The position numbers and the translations under genes are program-made. Shown here piece by piece: positions 1 to 12,452 of a DNA stretch of 32,131 nucleotides. Each line of letters starts with the position of its first letter. Positions within the stretch are counted from its first letter, which is position 1. Source of the stretch: Candidatus Argoarchaeum ethanivorans (lineage in GTDB: Archaea; Halobacteriota; Methanosarcinia; Methanosarcinales; EX4572-44); the NCBI GenBank assembly GCA_004193545.1, contig RPGO01000031.1, positions 1-32,131 of the forward strand, read 5' to 3'. The notes below the pieces were generated by a model that saw only the letters and a program-made list of their open reading frames with translations, ran no database searches and had not been told where the DNA came from.

Positions 1-310
1 TCAACATTGATAGTTGGTACTGAGGTAGAAAATTTCTTCTCCTCTACCGGGTGGAATAGATAGTCTTTTACATCGCCATTGACAATTTCTTCAGATTTTT
101 CCAAGTAAAATTTAGGGGATCTTCATTGTAGTGAATATATGCCTTTATCGTCTTTGAACTCTACTTCCCAAGGTAAGCTCTCTTCTCAAATTCAAAATTG
201 GACGGTTTATGGAAGTGATATTGTAGGTGTTTTGAAGAGGGGTTTATGTAAAGGTATCAAGCATATAAATATGTAACATAACTAAGTTGTTAGAGGAGTG
301 GTTTGCAGTT
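1..310 (-). other. window edge; possible broken partial reading frame
   Basis: On the minus strand a frame is open from about 122 to the window edge (about 40 codons, ...FYLEKSEEIVNGDVKDYLF...). The same frame is also open for about 20 codons upstream of a TGA at 123-125 (...LPWEVEFKDDKGIYSLQ). That could be one gene with a nonsense mutation, or a gene starting at the TTG at 104. I recognise no family, and the rest of the gene lies outside the window. From 140 to 310 I see nothing convincing. Confidence 0.2.
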
Positions 311-1147
311 TCATAACAGTGTTGCTCCTGTGTGGTTTACCAGGCTTGTTCCTGCGTGTTCATATTCGCTGAACACGTTTTTTCCGATGGCAAATGCTGT
401 GTCTCCAAGCATTGCCTGTGCGGCAGTGTATCCTTTTGCTCTTACTGCTTCTATTGCATCAAGCACGTGGCTGCTTGCAAGGTTGACCTCGTTTGTAAAT
501 TTGTTGGATTGTATCATGAAGTTTTCAACCGTTGGTTTGCGGATGAGATTTTTTAAAGCGTTCTCCCCACTTGTAACTATCTGCTTTTGAAGCGTGTCGT
601 CTTCAAGTATCTTTTTTGTTGATATGTTTTTGAAGCTTACCCACGAAACAGAAATCGGAGGTGTTAATATTTTGTCTATTTTATTACGTGGTGGAACGCT
701 CTCTTTCAGTCGTATTACTAGTCCACCGGTTATCTGCGCTGGCACATCTCCAAGTCCTGTCCGGTTTATTACTTCTGCTGTATGGGCAATTTGAGCAAGT
801 TGATTTCTCGTGAGGTTAATGTCCTGTAGCTGGTTTGCTGCTACCACCGATGCAAGGGTGCTTGCTCCACTTGCTCCAAATCCTGTCCCAATGGGTACAG
901 CAGAATTAAGTTTGATTTTCAGGGGTGCATCTGTAAGAAGGTGGATGGCATCAACCAGTGGGCTGCACTCGAAAGGCTTATTATTCAAGAGTATGCGGGT
1001 GGTGTCTGAAAAGCTTGCTTCTGCAATAATTCCAGCATCCAAACATACACCTGCCCCGAGTGACCCGCTTTCTTCTGGTTTTTTTGTTATCTTGGGTATG
1101 AAAAACCCGCTTATGTGTGCTGGTGCAAAAGCTGTTATTTTTTTCAT
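311..1147 (-). CDS. pantoate kinase (archaeal GHMP kinase)
   Basis: This enzyme phosphorylates pantoate to 4-phosphopantoate, the first committed step of the archaeal coenzyme A route that replaces bacterial PanC/PanK. The 278-residue protein has the archaeal N-terminus (FAPAHISGFF, about 7-16) and the GHMP-kinase ATP loop PIGTGFGASGAST at about 85-97. A C-terminal LGDTAFAIG segment agrees with the family. It is the last gene of a minus-strand run, 25 nt behind coaBC. That gene acts two steps later in the same pathway, which supports the call. The intervening enzyme, phosphopantothenate synthetase, is not in the window. Confidence 0.9.
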   Translation of the reverse strand: MKKITAFAPAHISGFFIPKITKKPEESGSLGAGVCLDAGIIAEASFSDTTRILLNNKPFECSPLVDAIHLLTDAPLKIKLNSAVPIGTGFGASGASTLASVVAANQLQDINLTRNQLAQIAHTAEVINRTGLGDVPAQITGGLVIRLKESVPPRNKIDKILTPPISVSWVSFKNISTKKILEDDTLQKQIVTSGENALKNLIRKPTVENFMIQSNKFTNEVNLASSHVLDAIEAVRAKGYTAAQAMLGDTAFAIGKNVFSEYEHAGTSLVNHTGATLL

Positions 1148-1172
1148 AAACTTAAAGATAGTAAAGCTATTG

Positions 1173-2372
1173 TCACACTACTCCCTCTATTACGTCAATG
1201 ATGCGCTTTGCAAGCTTATCTTTTCTTCCTTCTACTGCTGTAATTCCATTGTTCTTCTGTATAATATGAATACGGTTTGTTTCTTCTCCGATGCCACCGC
1301 TTCCTACATCATTGGCTACGACTGCTGCAAGCTTGTATTTGTCCATTAATTTCCCTGCCCGCGTGATTAACTCTTCTGTTGATATATTGGTCTCAGCCTT
1401 GAAACCGATGACAGGAAGATGTGGATATTCTCTTGTGACTTTGCTTAATAATTTTACTACAGGTTTTAACACCATGGTACGGGCTGAACTTGAATCTATC
1501 TTCGTCTGCGCTGCCCTATCTACGGTAAAATCAGATATTGCAGCAGCACTGATTAACACATCAGTATTTACTGCTTCCTTGAACACTACATCTGTCATTT
1601 CTTTTGAAGATTCGACAATGATTTCTCTTATGGCACGAAGACCCTGTTTTTTCGAGTGCACGATCGTAACCATCCTCGCGCCACGTCTGTAGGCTTCAAG
1701 AGCTAACGCAACACCAGTGCGACCTGAAGCACGGCTGGTGACGATTCGTATTGGATCAATGCGTTCACTTGTAGCGCCACTTGTGATCAGTATGTTTTTT
1801 CCATCAAGAGAGTGTGAGCCAAGAATACGTTCAGTTTCAAGAATGATGTCTTCGTTCTGTGCAATTTTTGCTTTGCCCTCTTCAAATACCGATTCAACAA
1901 AAGTCACACCCATTCGTTCAAGTCTGTTGATGTTATCAACAACTGCTGGATGGTTATACATCGCCTCGTGCATGGCTGGGGCAACCAGCACTGGCTTTCC
2001 AGAGCCAATGGCAGTAGTTGCAAAGGTTGTAACTGCTGTGTCATCGATACCACATGCTATCTTGCTAATCGTATTCGCGGTCGCTGGTGCAATTAAAAGC
2101 AGGTCAGAATCGCCATCTGCACCACACCACACCACATGCTCTACCCCACCTGTAATCTCTGTAATTACCCGGTTCCCTGCTGCATAATGCATAGCGTCGG
2201 GATGAAGTATGCGTGTGGCAGCATCACTCATTACAGGAATTACCTTTGCACCTTTCCGTATGAGATTGTGTGCAAGCTCTACACAACGCACCGCAGCAAT
2301 ACTTCCGGTAACAGCCAGAACAACAGTTTTGTCCTTGAGCGTATTTGCGTCTGTAACATGTATTTTTTTCAT
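1173..2372 (-). CDS. coaBC: bifunctional phosphopantothenoylcysteine decarboxylase/phosphopantothenate-cysteine ligase
   Basis: CoaBC (Dfp) joins cysteine to 4'-phosphopantothenate and decarboxylates the product to 4'-phosphopantetheine. The 399-residue length is normal. The N-terminal FMN decarboxylase half shows VTGSIA (about 21-26), the likely active-site His in GGVEHV (about H79), APATANTISKIACG (about 95-108) and APAMHEAMYNHP (about 131-142). The CoaB half begins near residue 190 with the ITSGATSERIDPIRIVTSR region (about 196-214), followed by SAAAISDFTV and AVVANDVG. The ATG follows the phosphoesterase gene after a 95-nt gap filled by a two-hairpin element (2404-2459). Pantoate kinase follows. 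Confidence 0.95.
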   Translation of the reverse strand: MKKIHVTDANTLKDKTVVLAVTGSIAAVRCVELAHNLIRKGAKVIPVMSDAATRILHPDAMHYAAGNRVITEITGGVEHVVWCGADGDSDLLLIAPATANTISKIACGIDDTAVTTFATTAIGSGKPVLVAPAMHEAMYNHPAVVDNINRLERMGVTFVESVFEEGKAKIAQNEDIILETERILGSHSLDGKNILITSGATSERIDPIRIVTSRASGRTGVALALEAYRRGARMVTIVHSKKQGLRAIREIIVESSKEMTDVVFKEAVNTDVLISAAAISDFTVDRAAQTKIDSSSARTMVLKPVVKLLSKVTREYPHLPVIGFKAETNISTEELITRAGKLMDKYKLAAVVANDVGSGGIGEETNRIHIIQKNNGITAVEGRKDKLAKRIIDVIEGVV

Positions 2373-2403
2373 TAAATATCAACACCCTATTCGTTCTTCG
2401 AGT

Positions 2404-2459
2404 CTCGATTGCTACGCAATTGAGAGTTAAAGTTGTCTCTGCAAATCGCAGCTTTGCAG
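2404..2459 (-). repeat. two-hairpin intergenic element, copy 1
   Basis: Read on the minus strand, just after the phosphoesterase stop codon, there is first a 21-nt hairpin (2439-2459, arms CTGCAAA/TTTGCAG). Then come a 14-nt linker starting AGACAACTTTAAC and a second 21-nt hairpin (2404-2424, arms CTCAATTGC/GCAATCGAG, triloop). Four other loci in the window carry the same order with related arms and linker. It fills most of the gap before coaBC. Confidence 0.75.
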
Positions 2460-2467
2460 GCTTGCAT

Positions 2468-2956
2468 CTACAGAACGATAATCTCTGCTTGAAGTTTTTC
2501 TGGTTCCAATAATGCTACTGTTTTATTACCTGTCAGCACACCCGATACTTCACCTGGATTGATATACAGTGTTGAGCCATGATTGATCACTGGTATATGG
2601 GTGTGCCCGCTTATCATAATGTCAAAGTTTCCACTTTTTACCAGTGCTTCGACAACGGCTTTGCTTGTGCCGTGTAACATCCCGATTTTTTTATTATCGC
2701 AGACGGTCTCAATAAAATTGCCAACACTGCCACCTATTCTATAAACCAACCTGTTAATGTTTATTTTATCGCCATCATTATTGCCAAAACACATCTTGAA
2801 CGTACAGTTTAGTCTGGATAATGCGTCAATCATGAAAGGCGATACCAGATCGCCAGCATGGAGCACGAGCTCAACTTCTTTGTCGTTAAAAAATTGAATG
2901 GCAGCTTTAAGTGCATGAAGGTTGTCATGAGAGTCAGACATTATTCCAATCAGCAT
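2468..2956 (-). CDS. MJ0936/YfcE-type metallophosphoesterase
   Basis: Small calcineurin-like phosphodiesterase of 162 residues. It carries the full two-metal signature in order: DSHDN (8-12), GD (35-36), GNND (58-61), LHG (94-96) and GHTH (117-120). Relatives such as MJ0936 and YfcE hydrolyse phosphodiester test substrates, but the natural substrate is generally unknown and cannot be told from sequence. It sits 14 nt behind argG and ahead of coaBC, so it is probably co-transcribed. That does not by itself link it to arginine or CoA synthesis. A two-hairpin element starts 8 nt after its stop codon. Confidence 0.9.
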   Translation of the reverse strand: MLIGIMSDSHDNLHALKAAIQFFNDKEVELVLHAGDLVSPFMIDALSRLNCTFKMCFGNNDGDKININRLVYRIGGSVGNFIETVCDNKKIGMLHGTSKAVVEALVKSGNFDIMISGHTHIPVINHGSTLYINPGEVSGVLTGNKTVALLEPEKLQAEIIVL

Positions 2957-2970
2957 CAGAAGATCGCCTT

Positions 2971-4149
2971 TTAGCTCATTACTTTTTTATACAGACGTGC
3001 CTGAAAGCCATGATACATGGCAAAACCTTCTGCATCCTTCTGGTTTAGCATGGTGCTGTCAAAGGATGCAAGCTCTTTGGAATACAATGCATACGATGAT
3101 GAGCGTGCAATCGGAACAGCACTTCCCTTGTAAAGTCGCAAGCTTACCGTACCTGTCACCCTCTCCTGTGTTTTGTCTATGAACGCATTAAGGTCGAGAT
3201 ACAGCGGTTCATCCATTAGCCCCATGTATGCAAGTTCACTGAATGCCTCATCAACCATTTTTTTGAATTGCAGTTCTGCCCTTGTAAGCACAAGTTTTTC
3301 AAGGTCAGCATGTGCCGTAAGCAAAATGGTTGCTGCAGGATGTTCATAATTTTCTCGTGCTTTTAAACCAAGCACCCGATCCTCTATCATATCAGTCCTG
3401 CCCACACCATGCTGCCCCCCAACAACATTCAAGTGTTCAACAAGAGAGAGGCTGCCAAATCTTTTTGCATTCACACCAACAGGCACGCCATGATCAAATT
3501 CAATTTCTACAGTTTCAGGTTCATCAGGTGCTTTTAATGGTGATACTGTCCATGTGTATATCTCTTCGGGAACCGCATAAGACGGTTCTTCAAGAAGACC
3601 TCCTTCAATGCTGCGGCTCCACAGGTTTTCATCCACACTCCATGGCTTTTTCGTTGATACAGTTATAGGAATGTCTTTTTTCGCTGCATAGTCAATTTCC
3701 CATTCCCTGGTTAATTCAAGTTCCCGCACCGGTGCTACTACATCATAACAGGTGGAGCGAAACACTGCTTCAAAACGTAACTGGTCGTTACCTTTACCAG
3801 TGCACCCATGAGCTAATGCCTGTGCACCTTCTTTATCTGCAACTTCCACAATTTTCTTTGCAATCAATGGGCGGGCAATGGCTGTGCCCATCACATAGCC
3901 TTCATAACTTCCATTAGCCTTGATCAATGGGAAAACATACTCTTCGACAAATTCCTCTTTTGCATCAATGGTGATGTGCTTATCACTGATCATCTGTGCA
4001 CGTGCCACCGCGGAATCGATATCGCTTTCTGGCTGCCCAACATCAACAACAACTGTTATTATATAATCATAGCCATATCGCTCTCTAAGTATTGGCACAC
4101 ACACCGACGTGTCAAGACCACCTGAATAAGCAAGTACAACTTTCTTCAT
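2971..4149 (-). CDS. argG: argininosuccinate synthase
   Basis: Catalyses ATP-dependent joining of citrulline and aspartate to argininosuccinate in arginine synthesis. From the ATG at 4149 the protein has 392 residues, normal for the family. It starts [15 protein letters not shown] with the PP-loop SGGLDTS. Further family segments include [27 protein letters not shown] and [16 protein letters not shown] chose 4149 rather than the longer frame to 4167 because the extra six residues precede the conserved N-terminus. A GAGGT Shine-Dalgarno stands a suitable distance upstream, inside the end of the preceding gene. The start lies one base beyond that gene's TGA, so translation is probably coupled. 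Confidence 0.96.
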   Translation of the reverse strand: MKKVVLAYSGGLDTSVCVPILRERYGYDYIITVVVDVGQPESDIDSAVARAQMISDKHITIDAKEEFVEEYVFPLIKANGSYEGYVMGTAIARPLIAKKIVEVADKEGAQALAHGCTGKGNDQLRFEAVFRSTCYDVVAPVRELELTREWEIDYAAKKDIPITVSTKKPWSVDENLWSRSIEGGLLEEPSYAVPEEIYTWTVSPLKAPDEPETVEIEFDHGVPVGVNAKRFGSLSLVEHLNVVGGQHGVGRTDMIEDRVLGLKARENYEHPAATILLTAHADLEKLVLTRAELQFKKMVDEAFSELAYMGLMDEPLYLDLNAFIDKTQERVTGTVSLRLYKGSAVPIARSSSYALYSKELASFDSTMLNQKDAEGFAMYHGFQARLYKKVMS

Positions 4150-4150
4150 A

Positions 4151-4783
4151 TCACAAACAAACCTCAAGTTTTTTATTTTTTATCTCTTCTGCAAGTAGAT
4201 CATCTATCCAGTCAGTAAGATGTTTACAATACTCGGGCTCACATTCAAGCCTGCAGCCCGTGCATGGACTGAAATGTCCATTGGCAATCAAATATATTAG
4301 GCTCTCTTTTTTCGCGGTTTCAAGCATCCCTTCTTCAACTGACCGGATTAAAAATGTTCGGGAACCTTTTGCTATCACCTTCTCTCGTGTGATCAGGTTT
4401 TTTTTAAGCAATCGCTTAACCAGTCGTGAACACTTGGGACTGTCTATACCAACTACTTTCCACAGTTCATTTTGTAGGATGCCGTCTTTTCGTGTCTTTA
4501 TAACATCGAGGAGCGTATCCGCTCCAATAGAAGGATATCCTAATGTTTTCTCTTCAATACCTCCGAACATCCCTTCTTCAACTGACTGGATTAAAAATGT
4601 TCGGGAACCTTTTGCTATCACCTTCTCTCGTGTGATCAGGTTTTTTTTAAGCAATCGCTTAACCAGTCGTGAACACTTGGGACTGTCTATACCAACTACT
4701 TTCCACAGTTCATTTTGTAGGATGCCGTCTTTTCGTGTCTTTATAACATCAAGGAGCGTATCCTTGTTCATGATCGAGCTCAT
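4151..4783 (-). CDS. winged-helix DNA-binding protein with duplicated domain and Cys-rich tail
   Basis: This 210-residue protein contains two nearly identical 65-residue winged-helix units at about 8-72 and 89-153 ([13 protein letters not shown]...FLIxSVEEGM). A C-terminal segment follows with four cysteines (C174, C177, C181, C186) in the context [16 protein letters not shown]. In euryarchaeal relatives one HTH plus such a Cys cluster is the usual plan, so it is probably a transcription regulator that binds a metal or Fe-S group. Target and ligand are unknown. The ATG abuts the Sm-protein stop, and the TGA is one base before argG. An alternative start is the ATG at residue 5. The doubled domain is encoded by a recent 243-bp-period tandem duplication. 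Confidence 0.75.
   Translation of the reverse strand: MSSIMNKDTLLDVIKTRKDGILQNELWKVVGIDSPKCSRLVKRLLKKNLITREKVIAKGSRTFLIQSVEEGMFGGIEEKTLGYPSIGADTLLDVIKTRKDGILQNELWKVVGIDSPKCSRLVKRLLKKNLITREKVIAKGSRTFLIRSVEEGMLETAKKESLIYLIANGHFSPCTGCRLECEPEYCKHLTDWIDDLLAEEIKNKKLEVCL
4325..4763. repeat. 243-bp-period tandem duplication inside the winged-helix gene
   Basis: Bases 4325-4520 recur at 4568-4763 with only two differences that I can see over 196 bp. One is silent and one swaps Arg for Gln. The period is 243 bp (81 codons), so the frame is kept and the DNA-binding domain is doubled. The near identity at silent positions indicates a recent event, or an assembly artefact. Confidence 0.9.
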
Positions 4784-5002
4784 TTATAAAGGATTTACTA
4801 AAATGATGTTATTACCTCGTAAAACCACAGATCCAAGAGATTTTATCCTTTTTTCATCCTCAACTTCAACAGTATCAATAAGATGTATGTTCAGGTACTC
4901 ATCAGCGCTTGAGAGAGTACCCTCGAGAATATGATTGTTGCCTTTCATTTCTACTTGAATCTTGGAGCCAACCAACGATTGTATTTTTTTATTAGGAAAC
5001 AC
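4784..5002 (-). CDS. archaeal Sm-like protein (SmAP/LSm)
   Basis: Sm-fold RNA-binding protein of 72 residues, the usual size for archaeal LSm, expected to form a heptameric ring that binds U-rich RNA. Sm1 is seen as LVGSKIQVEMKGNNHILEGTLSSADEYLNIHLIDT (in two overlapping strands) and Sm2 as SVVLRGNNIILV near the C-terminus. The start is a GTG with a GAGGT Shine-Dalgarno about 8 nt upstream. It lies directly downstream of the 5S rRNA on the same strand and heads the operon running through the winged-helix gene and argG. Many archaea pair LSm with ribosomal protein L37e, which is absent here. Confidence 0.93.
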   Translation of the reverse strand: MFPNKKIQSLVGSKIQVEMKGNNHILEGTLSSADEYLNIHLIDTVEVEDEKRIKSLGSVVLRGNNIILVNPL

Positions 5003-5021
5003 CGGAAGAACCTCATTACGT

Positions 5022-5045
5022 ATTATATTTAGGTATATTACTTCA
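5022..5045 (-). promoter_or_regulatory. possible promoter of the Sm-protein operon
   Basis: An AT-rich minus-strand stretch reads AATATACCTAAATATAATAC. TATA-like boxes there would place initiation between about 5012 and 4999, giving a very short or absent leader before the GTG at 5002. It separates this operon from the rRNA transcript, though read-through from 5S is possible. Confidence 0.35.
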
Positions 5046-5060
5046 AACTTTGCAATGATG

Positions 5061-5078
5061 CAAACAAAAGAAGAAATT
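5061..5078 (-). terminator. T-rich termination tract after 5S rRNA
   Basis: On the minus strand a run reading TTTCTTCTTTTGTTTG follows about 10 nt after the 5S 3' end. Such T-rich tracts are the usual archaeal terminator. It precedes the possible Sm-operon promoter. Confidence 0.45.
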
Positions 5079-5085
5079 GATTTGG

Positions 5086-5205
5086 CTGGCAGCGATCTGT
5101 AGTTCCCAAGGGCTCGCGCGCCTCAGTACAGTACAGAACGTGGGCCTGCTTATCTTCTGTGTTCGGGATGGGTACAGGAGTTTCCAGACCGCTATGGCCG
5201 CCATA
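5086..5205 (-). rRNA. rrf: 5S ribosomal RNA
   Basis: About 120 nt. The ends pair (TGGCGGC at 5203-5197 with GCTGCCA at 5093-5087), and the conserved core CCCATCCCGAACAC is present. It lies about 95 nt behind the 23S gene on the same strand, as the last gene of the rRNA operon. The exact ends are estimated from the terminal stem. Confidence 0.93.
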
Positions 5206-5222
5206 CCATGTCAACAAAGGTT

Positions 5223-5267
5223 ATGCTATGTATATTAGTGATCCAATGGATATCGCCTGGATGCAAG
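5223..5267 (-). other. 23S rRNA processing stem, 3' side
   Basis: ATATACATAGCAT (minus strand, 5235-5223) and CTTGCATCCAG (5267-5257) pair with ATGCTATGTATAT (8313-8301) and CTGGATGTAAG (8279-8269) on the other side of the 23S gene. These give a 13-bp perfect and an 11-bp (one G-U) helix. This matches the flanking helices that archaeal endonucleases cut to release pre-23S. Confidence 0.75.
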
Positions 5268-5299
5268 TTTCACAAAGCTGTAGCAAGGATATAAAGAAC

Positions 5300-8246
<2,947 letters not shown>

Positions 8247-8268
8247 ACCAGATACAGCAATTATTTCA

Positions 8269-8313
8269 CTTACATCCAGTAAGCGTCCAAAGAATCACAC
8301 ATATACATAGCAT
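8269..8313 (-). other. 23S rRNA processing stem, 5' side
   Basis: This is the partner of 5223-5267. ATGCTATGTATAT at 8313-8301 and CTGGATGTAAG at 8279-8269 are complementary to the two segments beyond the 23S 3' end. The part between the two helices also pairs partially (GTGAT with ATCAC). Confidence 0.75.
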
Positions 8314-8406
8314 CATAAAACCACACCTTTCCTCAAAAAAGAGGAAAAAGATTGGTTTTCAGCCCTTCCCCATACAATCATACAACTGTATAGGTGCATT
8401 GGCAAC

Positions 8407-8480
8407 TGGACTCGCTGGGACTTGAACCCAGGGCCTCTGCCTTGCAAAGGCAGCGATCTTCCAATCTGATCTACGAGCCC
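8407..8480 (-). tRNA. tRNA-Ala (anticodon UGC)
   Basis: A 74-nt cloverleaf in the 16S-23S spacer, the standard euryarchaeal position. The acceptor stem GGGCTCG pairs with CGAGTCC and contains the G3-U70 wobble that identifies alanine tRNA. The anticodon loop TTTGCAA has anticodon TGC. The discriminator is A, and CCA is not encoded. No intron is present. Confidence 0.97.
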
Positions 8481-8550
8481 CTTTTAAGTAAATTCGCAAA
8501 GCCCCTACGAGAACCACTATAAATATCATTATTGTAGCAGTTTTTCGGCA

Positions 8551-8561
8551 TTCAGTTCAAT
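8551..8561 (-). other. 16S rRNA processing stem, 3' side
   Basis: ATTGAACTGAA (minus strand), 7 nt after the 16S 3' end, is perfectly complementary over 11 bp to TTCAGTTCAAT at 10103-10093 upstream of the 16S 5' end. Confidence 0.75.
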
Positions 8562-8567
8562 TACGTT

Positions 8568-10045
<1,478 letters not shown>

Positions 10046-10092
10046 TGGAAAAGAAAAACGCACACATCAAAAGATATAATTCAATTTATTCC

Positions 10093-10103
10093 ATTGAACT
10101 GAA
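10093..10103 (-). other. 16S rRNA processing stem, 5' side
   Basis: This is the 11-bp perfect partner of 8551-8561, about 48 nt upstream of the mature 16S 5' end. Confidence 0.75.
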
Positions 10104-10182
10104 ATAAACCGAACTGCCACAACAAACGTCAGACAAAAAATACCATATTTCCTGTCTCCATTAAATTAAAACATATACCGTA

Positions 10183-10193
10183 GCATATAAAAC
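10183..10193 (-). promoter_or_regulatory. candidate rRNA operon promoter (proximal)
   Basis: Minus-strand GTTTTATATGC resembles an archaeal BRE/TATA box. It would start transcription near 10158, upstream of the 16S processing stem. Confidence 0.4.
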
Positions 10194-10299
10194 AACTCAT
10201 CACACACTGACAAAAGTCAATAATCCAAGCTGACATCAAAAACAACTACGGACAAACCTGAATAGAAACATTCAGGGAATTACTACATACGTACAGTAC

Positions 10300-10313
10300 A
10301 GTATATAAGTATT
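10300..10313 (-). promoter_or_regulatory. candidate rRNA operon promoter (distal)
   Basis: Minus-strand AATACTTATATACTG is a good TATA match, followed by alternating GTACTGTACGTATG. rRNA operons often have more than one promoter. I cannot rank the two candidates. Confidence 0.4.
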
Positions 10314-10479
10314 GTGCTTAGGGGAAACTGCCCTCCCGGAGGCTGTCAAATTAGCTTTAACTCCACCTTTCCCACACTTGATCGCTACTTTTTGATGGCA
10401 TTGTAGTAGAAAATCAGATACGTCAGGTCGTTTCTCACCAATATACGCCCCATGTCGTTAGGCATATTTCATCATTATT

Positions 10480-10687
10480 ACGACCAACAATCTGCCATAT
10501 TTCGTGAGCTTGATATCATCGAGGATAGAAAAGAGGATAAAAGCATTATATATACAAAGCCCTGAAAAAACGGGATGAGGACAGCATACACATCGTCTTT
10601 TATGATTTTCCCGATTCGTATTTTGAGGGGGAAAATGTGAGTTAGCAAGCATGGGGCGAGTCAAGAGCCAATTGGATTTCGGAAAAA
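10480..10687 (+). pseudogene. IS1634-like transposase remnant, left piece
   Basis: From about 10556 the plus strand reads KALKKRDEDSIHIVFYDFPD followed by SYFEGE. After a one-base shift it continues CELASMGRVKSQLDFGK. This matches the region around the first catalytic Asp of IS1634/IS4-superfamily transposases, which typically read hhFYDhTshYFEGE followed by a G-S-R segment. Upstream the relic is unclear, with stops in every frame. It ends where the ISH6-like element begins (10688). The family call is from memory of the motif and needs a profile search. From 10316 to about 10480 I see nothing definable. Confidence 0.5.
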
Positions 10688-10714
10688 TTGGGACCAGTCT
10701 ATATTTGGGGCACA
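10688..10714 (+). repeat. left terminal inverted repeat
   Basis: This is the outer end of the ISH6-like element. It pairs with 12027-12052 through the conserved blocks TTGGGACCAGT and GGGCACA. Confidence 0.7.
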
Positions 10715-10789
10715 AAAAATCTATCCGAAAATTCCAGTAACACCGGAAGGGATCCAGGATGCCACATAGTGCATGTTCCAAACCGTCGC

Positions 10790-11965
10790 CTACGCGATTA
10801 TCTGCCAGATGGTGTTCACCATAATTTCCAGATTCTTATCGACCCATGACTGGCGATTCTTCTTTATTCTCTGCCCAACGATCCCCATAAGGTTTTCGAC
10901 GTGATCATTGTTGTCAGGGATCTGTATTCCTCTTGATGTTAATTCTGCGAACAGGGTTACTTTACCAGCGGTTCTGATAATGAATTTAGCAGCATTGCTG
11001 TCTGTGTTCCTTGATAACAGCCCACTCGCTATTGAAAGTAACTCTTTTTGAGTCTTGTCTATTCTCCATTCGAGTCTTGCAAAATTACGATCCATTCTAT
11101 GCTTTTTCACCGAGTTCTTCAATGTAGAAATTATCCCGCTTATCTCTTTTTTGATCCTCATTCGCTCCTCTTTTGGATATTGCTCTTTCCACAGGTAATA
11201 CATCGATGTTTTAACAAAATGATTCGTGCACTGCTGGATTCTGTAGCCGTAATCCTCTAAATGTTGTTGTAAGTTAGCATCTCCGTCACAAATAGCGTAC
11301 ATTTCGTCAGAAATGTTGTAATTCCTCTTGATATAGTATAAAAACTCTGACCAACTCTTACCGCATCCAGGTGTAGTAGAAACTCTTCTCCGGTTTCCAA
11401 ATCGAGCCCCAACGCGCCTTTGATGCTGGGACGGCCGCCCGACCTTCTCAACGATCTGGTGTCATCTATGATTATAGCATCGATTGTTTGACCAGCATAT
11501 CTCGAATAAATCGAATTTTTTATTGGAAGCGTGTCGGTTTCATAGAATATCTTCTTTAACTTGGAAGAACCCAACTTTGATCCCTTGTAAGATGCCAATC
11601 AGAAAAGATGCCTCCGAAAACGAGACTATTGTGCACAGATATTTCCATGAAGGGTAGTGTATGAAATCCAGCAAATTTTTATTTCGGTTGTGCAGATAAG
11701 GTATTATGAACGTTTTTTCCCCGCTTCATCGAGTGTTCTCTTTGCATGGAAATTAAATTCAAAATGGGGTGTTTTGATATGTATTTTTTTGCTCCCCCTC
11801 CTTATTTCCACTTGTTGTGCCATATCGTCCTGTAAACTATCGAGATATTTCCTTGCCGCCTGCTCGCAGGTGTCTTGGGCAAGAGTCTCCCGTTCGAGGT
11901 CTTCTATGCTGTTGACTCTGTCATCCGTTGATGTCAACAACGATTGTCAGTTTTCGTTCAGACAT
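10790..11965 (-). pseudogene. frameshifted transposase (DDE type, ISH6-like)
   Basis: One gene can be read across several frames. It starts MSERKLTIVVDIN at 11965 and shifts near 11930 into DDRVNSIEDLERETLAQDTC (ending near 11704). Lost frames follow around 11600-11700, with a piece reading NLLDFIHYPSWKYLC. Then comes GSKLGSSKLKKIFYETDTLP to LETGEEFLLHLDA. A shift near 11360 restores GKSWSEFLYYIKRNYNISDE followed by MYAICDGDANL, which runs to 10790. Likely catalytic acids are the Asp in IIIDDT, the Asp in ICDGD and the Glu in DHVENLMG. With at least four disruptions it cannot make transposase. No slippery run marks the shifts, so decay is likelier than programmed frameshifting. Confidence 0.75.
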
Positions 11966-12026
11966 GTACGATTGAACTGGCGGCATTTTTATTAAGACTT
12001 GTTACGAATCACATGGGAATGAATAC

Positions 12027-12052
12027 TGTGCCCTAGTAAAAACTGGTCCCAA
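12027..12052 (-). repeat. right terminal inverted repeat
   Basis: Inverted partner of 10688-10714. Read inward on the minus strand it begins TTGGGACCAGTTTTTACTAG. Confidence 0.7.
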
Positions 12053-12076
12053 AAGATTTTTAATTGCTTTAAAAAC

Positions 12077-12316
12077 TGGTTAGACCTGCAACCGGTGAGA
12101 CATTTTGAGGAAGGCGCGGTCGATGCTTATGTTTTCATTTGCTATCTTGCATACCTGGTTTTGGCGCTGTATAAACACCATCTGGGCGTTATTGGCTGGG
12201 AAGGAGTGTAGGGTAGTTTGGATGAACTTGGGAGGGTTAAGATGACTACCGTTGATTTTGGGGACGAGAAGATCGACAAAATCACTGTCCTCAAAGGAGC
12301 AAAAGGAGATTATTGA
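12077..12316 (+). pseudogene. IS1634-like transposase remnant, C-terminal piece
   Basis: The plus-strand frame reads LDLQPVRHFEEGAVDAYVF, ICYLAYLVLALYKHHLGVI and, after an in-frame TAG, SLDELGRVKMTTVDFGDEKI. It ends at TGA 12314-12316. The pattern R-P-hydrophobic-H followed by a hydrophobic FICYLAYLV helix and an I/L-D-E-L-x-R-V segment is the usual C-terminus of IS1634/IS4-superfamily transposases. With 10480-10687 it is probably the other end of the same ancient gene, whose middle was lost when or after the ISH6-like element arrived. From 12317 to 12452 I see nothing. Confidence 0.55.
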
Positions 12317-12452
12317 GCAGCTGGGGTTTGAAGGGGATTGTTTTGGGGTGTAGCCTATAAAACTCGGAAAGTCAGGATATAAATGATTATATGAGACACT
12401 GTAGTGTGATTTTAGTAACCTAAAAATCCAACCTCGTTTTGACCCCATAGAT

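Larger units (their letters stand above)
10688..12052. mobile_element. degenerate ISH6-like insertion sequence
   Basis: The element is about 1365 bp, bounded by imperfect inverted ends: TTGGGACCAGTCTATATTTG... at 10688-10714 and TTGGGACCAGTTTTTACTAG... read inward from 12052. About 20 of 27 positions match, with the conserved blocks TTGGGACCAGT and GGGCACA. Inside is a single broken minus-strand transposase. Eight bases outside the GGGACC ends (GAAAAATT and AAAAGATT) match at six positions, a possible decayed target duplication. Length, end length and domain plan fit the ISH6 group, but I am not certain of the family. Confidence 0.6.

Noticed and set aside
810-1349. Plus-strand ORF of 179 codons across pantoate kinase and coaBC
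   Set aside because: It is a shadow of two well-supported minus-strand genes.
10385-10453. 22-codon minus-strand ORF (MGRILVRNDLTYLIFYYNAI...)
   Set aside because: It looks protein-like but is too short, lies in transposon debris and has no start context; it could be chance.
10458-10781. 107-codon minus-strand ORF
   Set aside because: Its sequence is not protein-like. It overlaps the plus-strand transposase piece and crosses the left inverted repeat of the inserted element.
11257-11360. Programmed frameshift in the transposase
   Set aside because: No slippery heptamer or stimulatory structure was found at the shift, and other shifts and stops occur elsewhere in the same gene, so it looks like decay.
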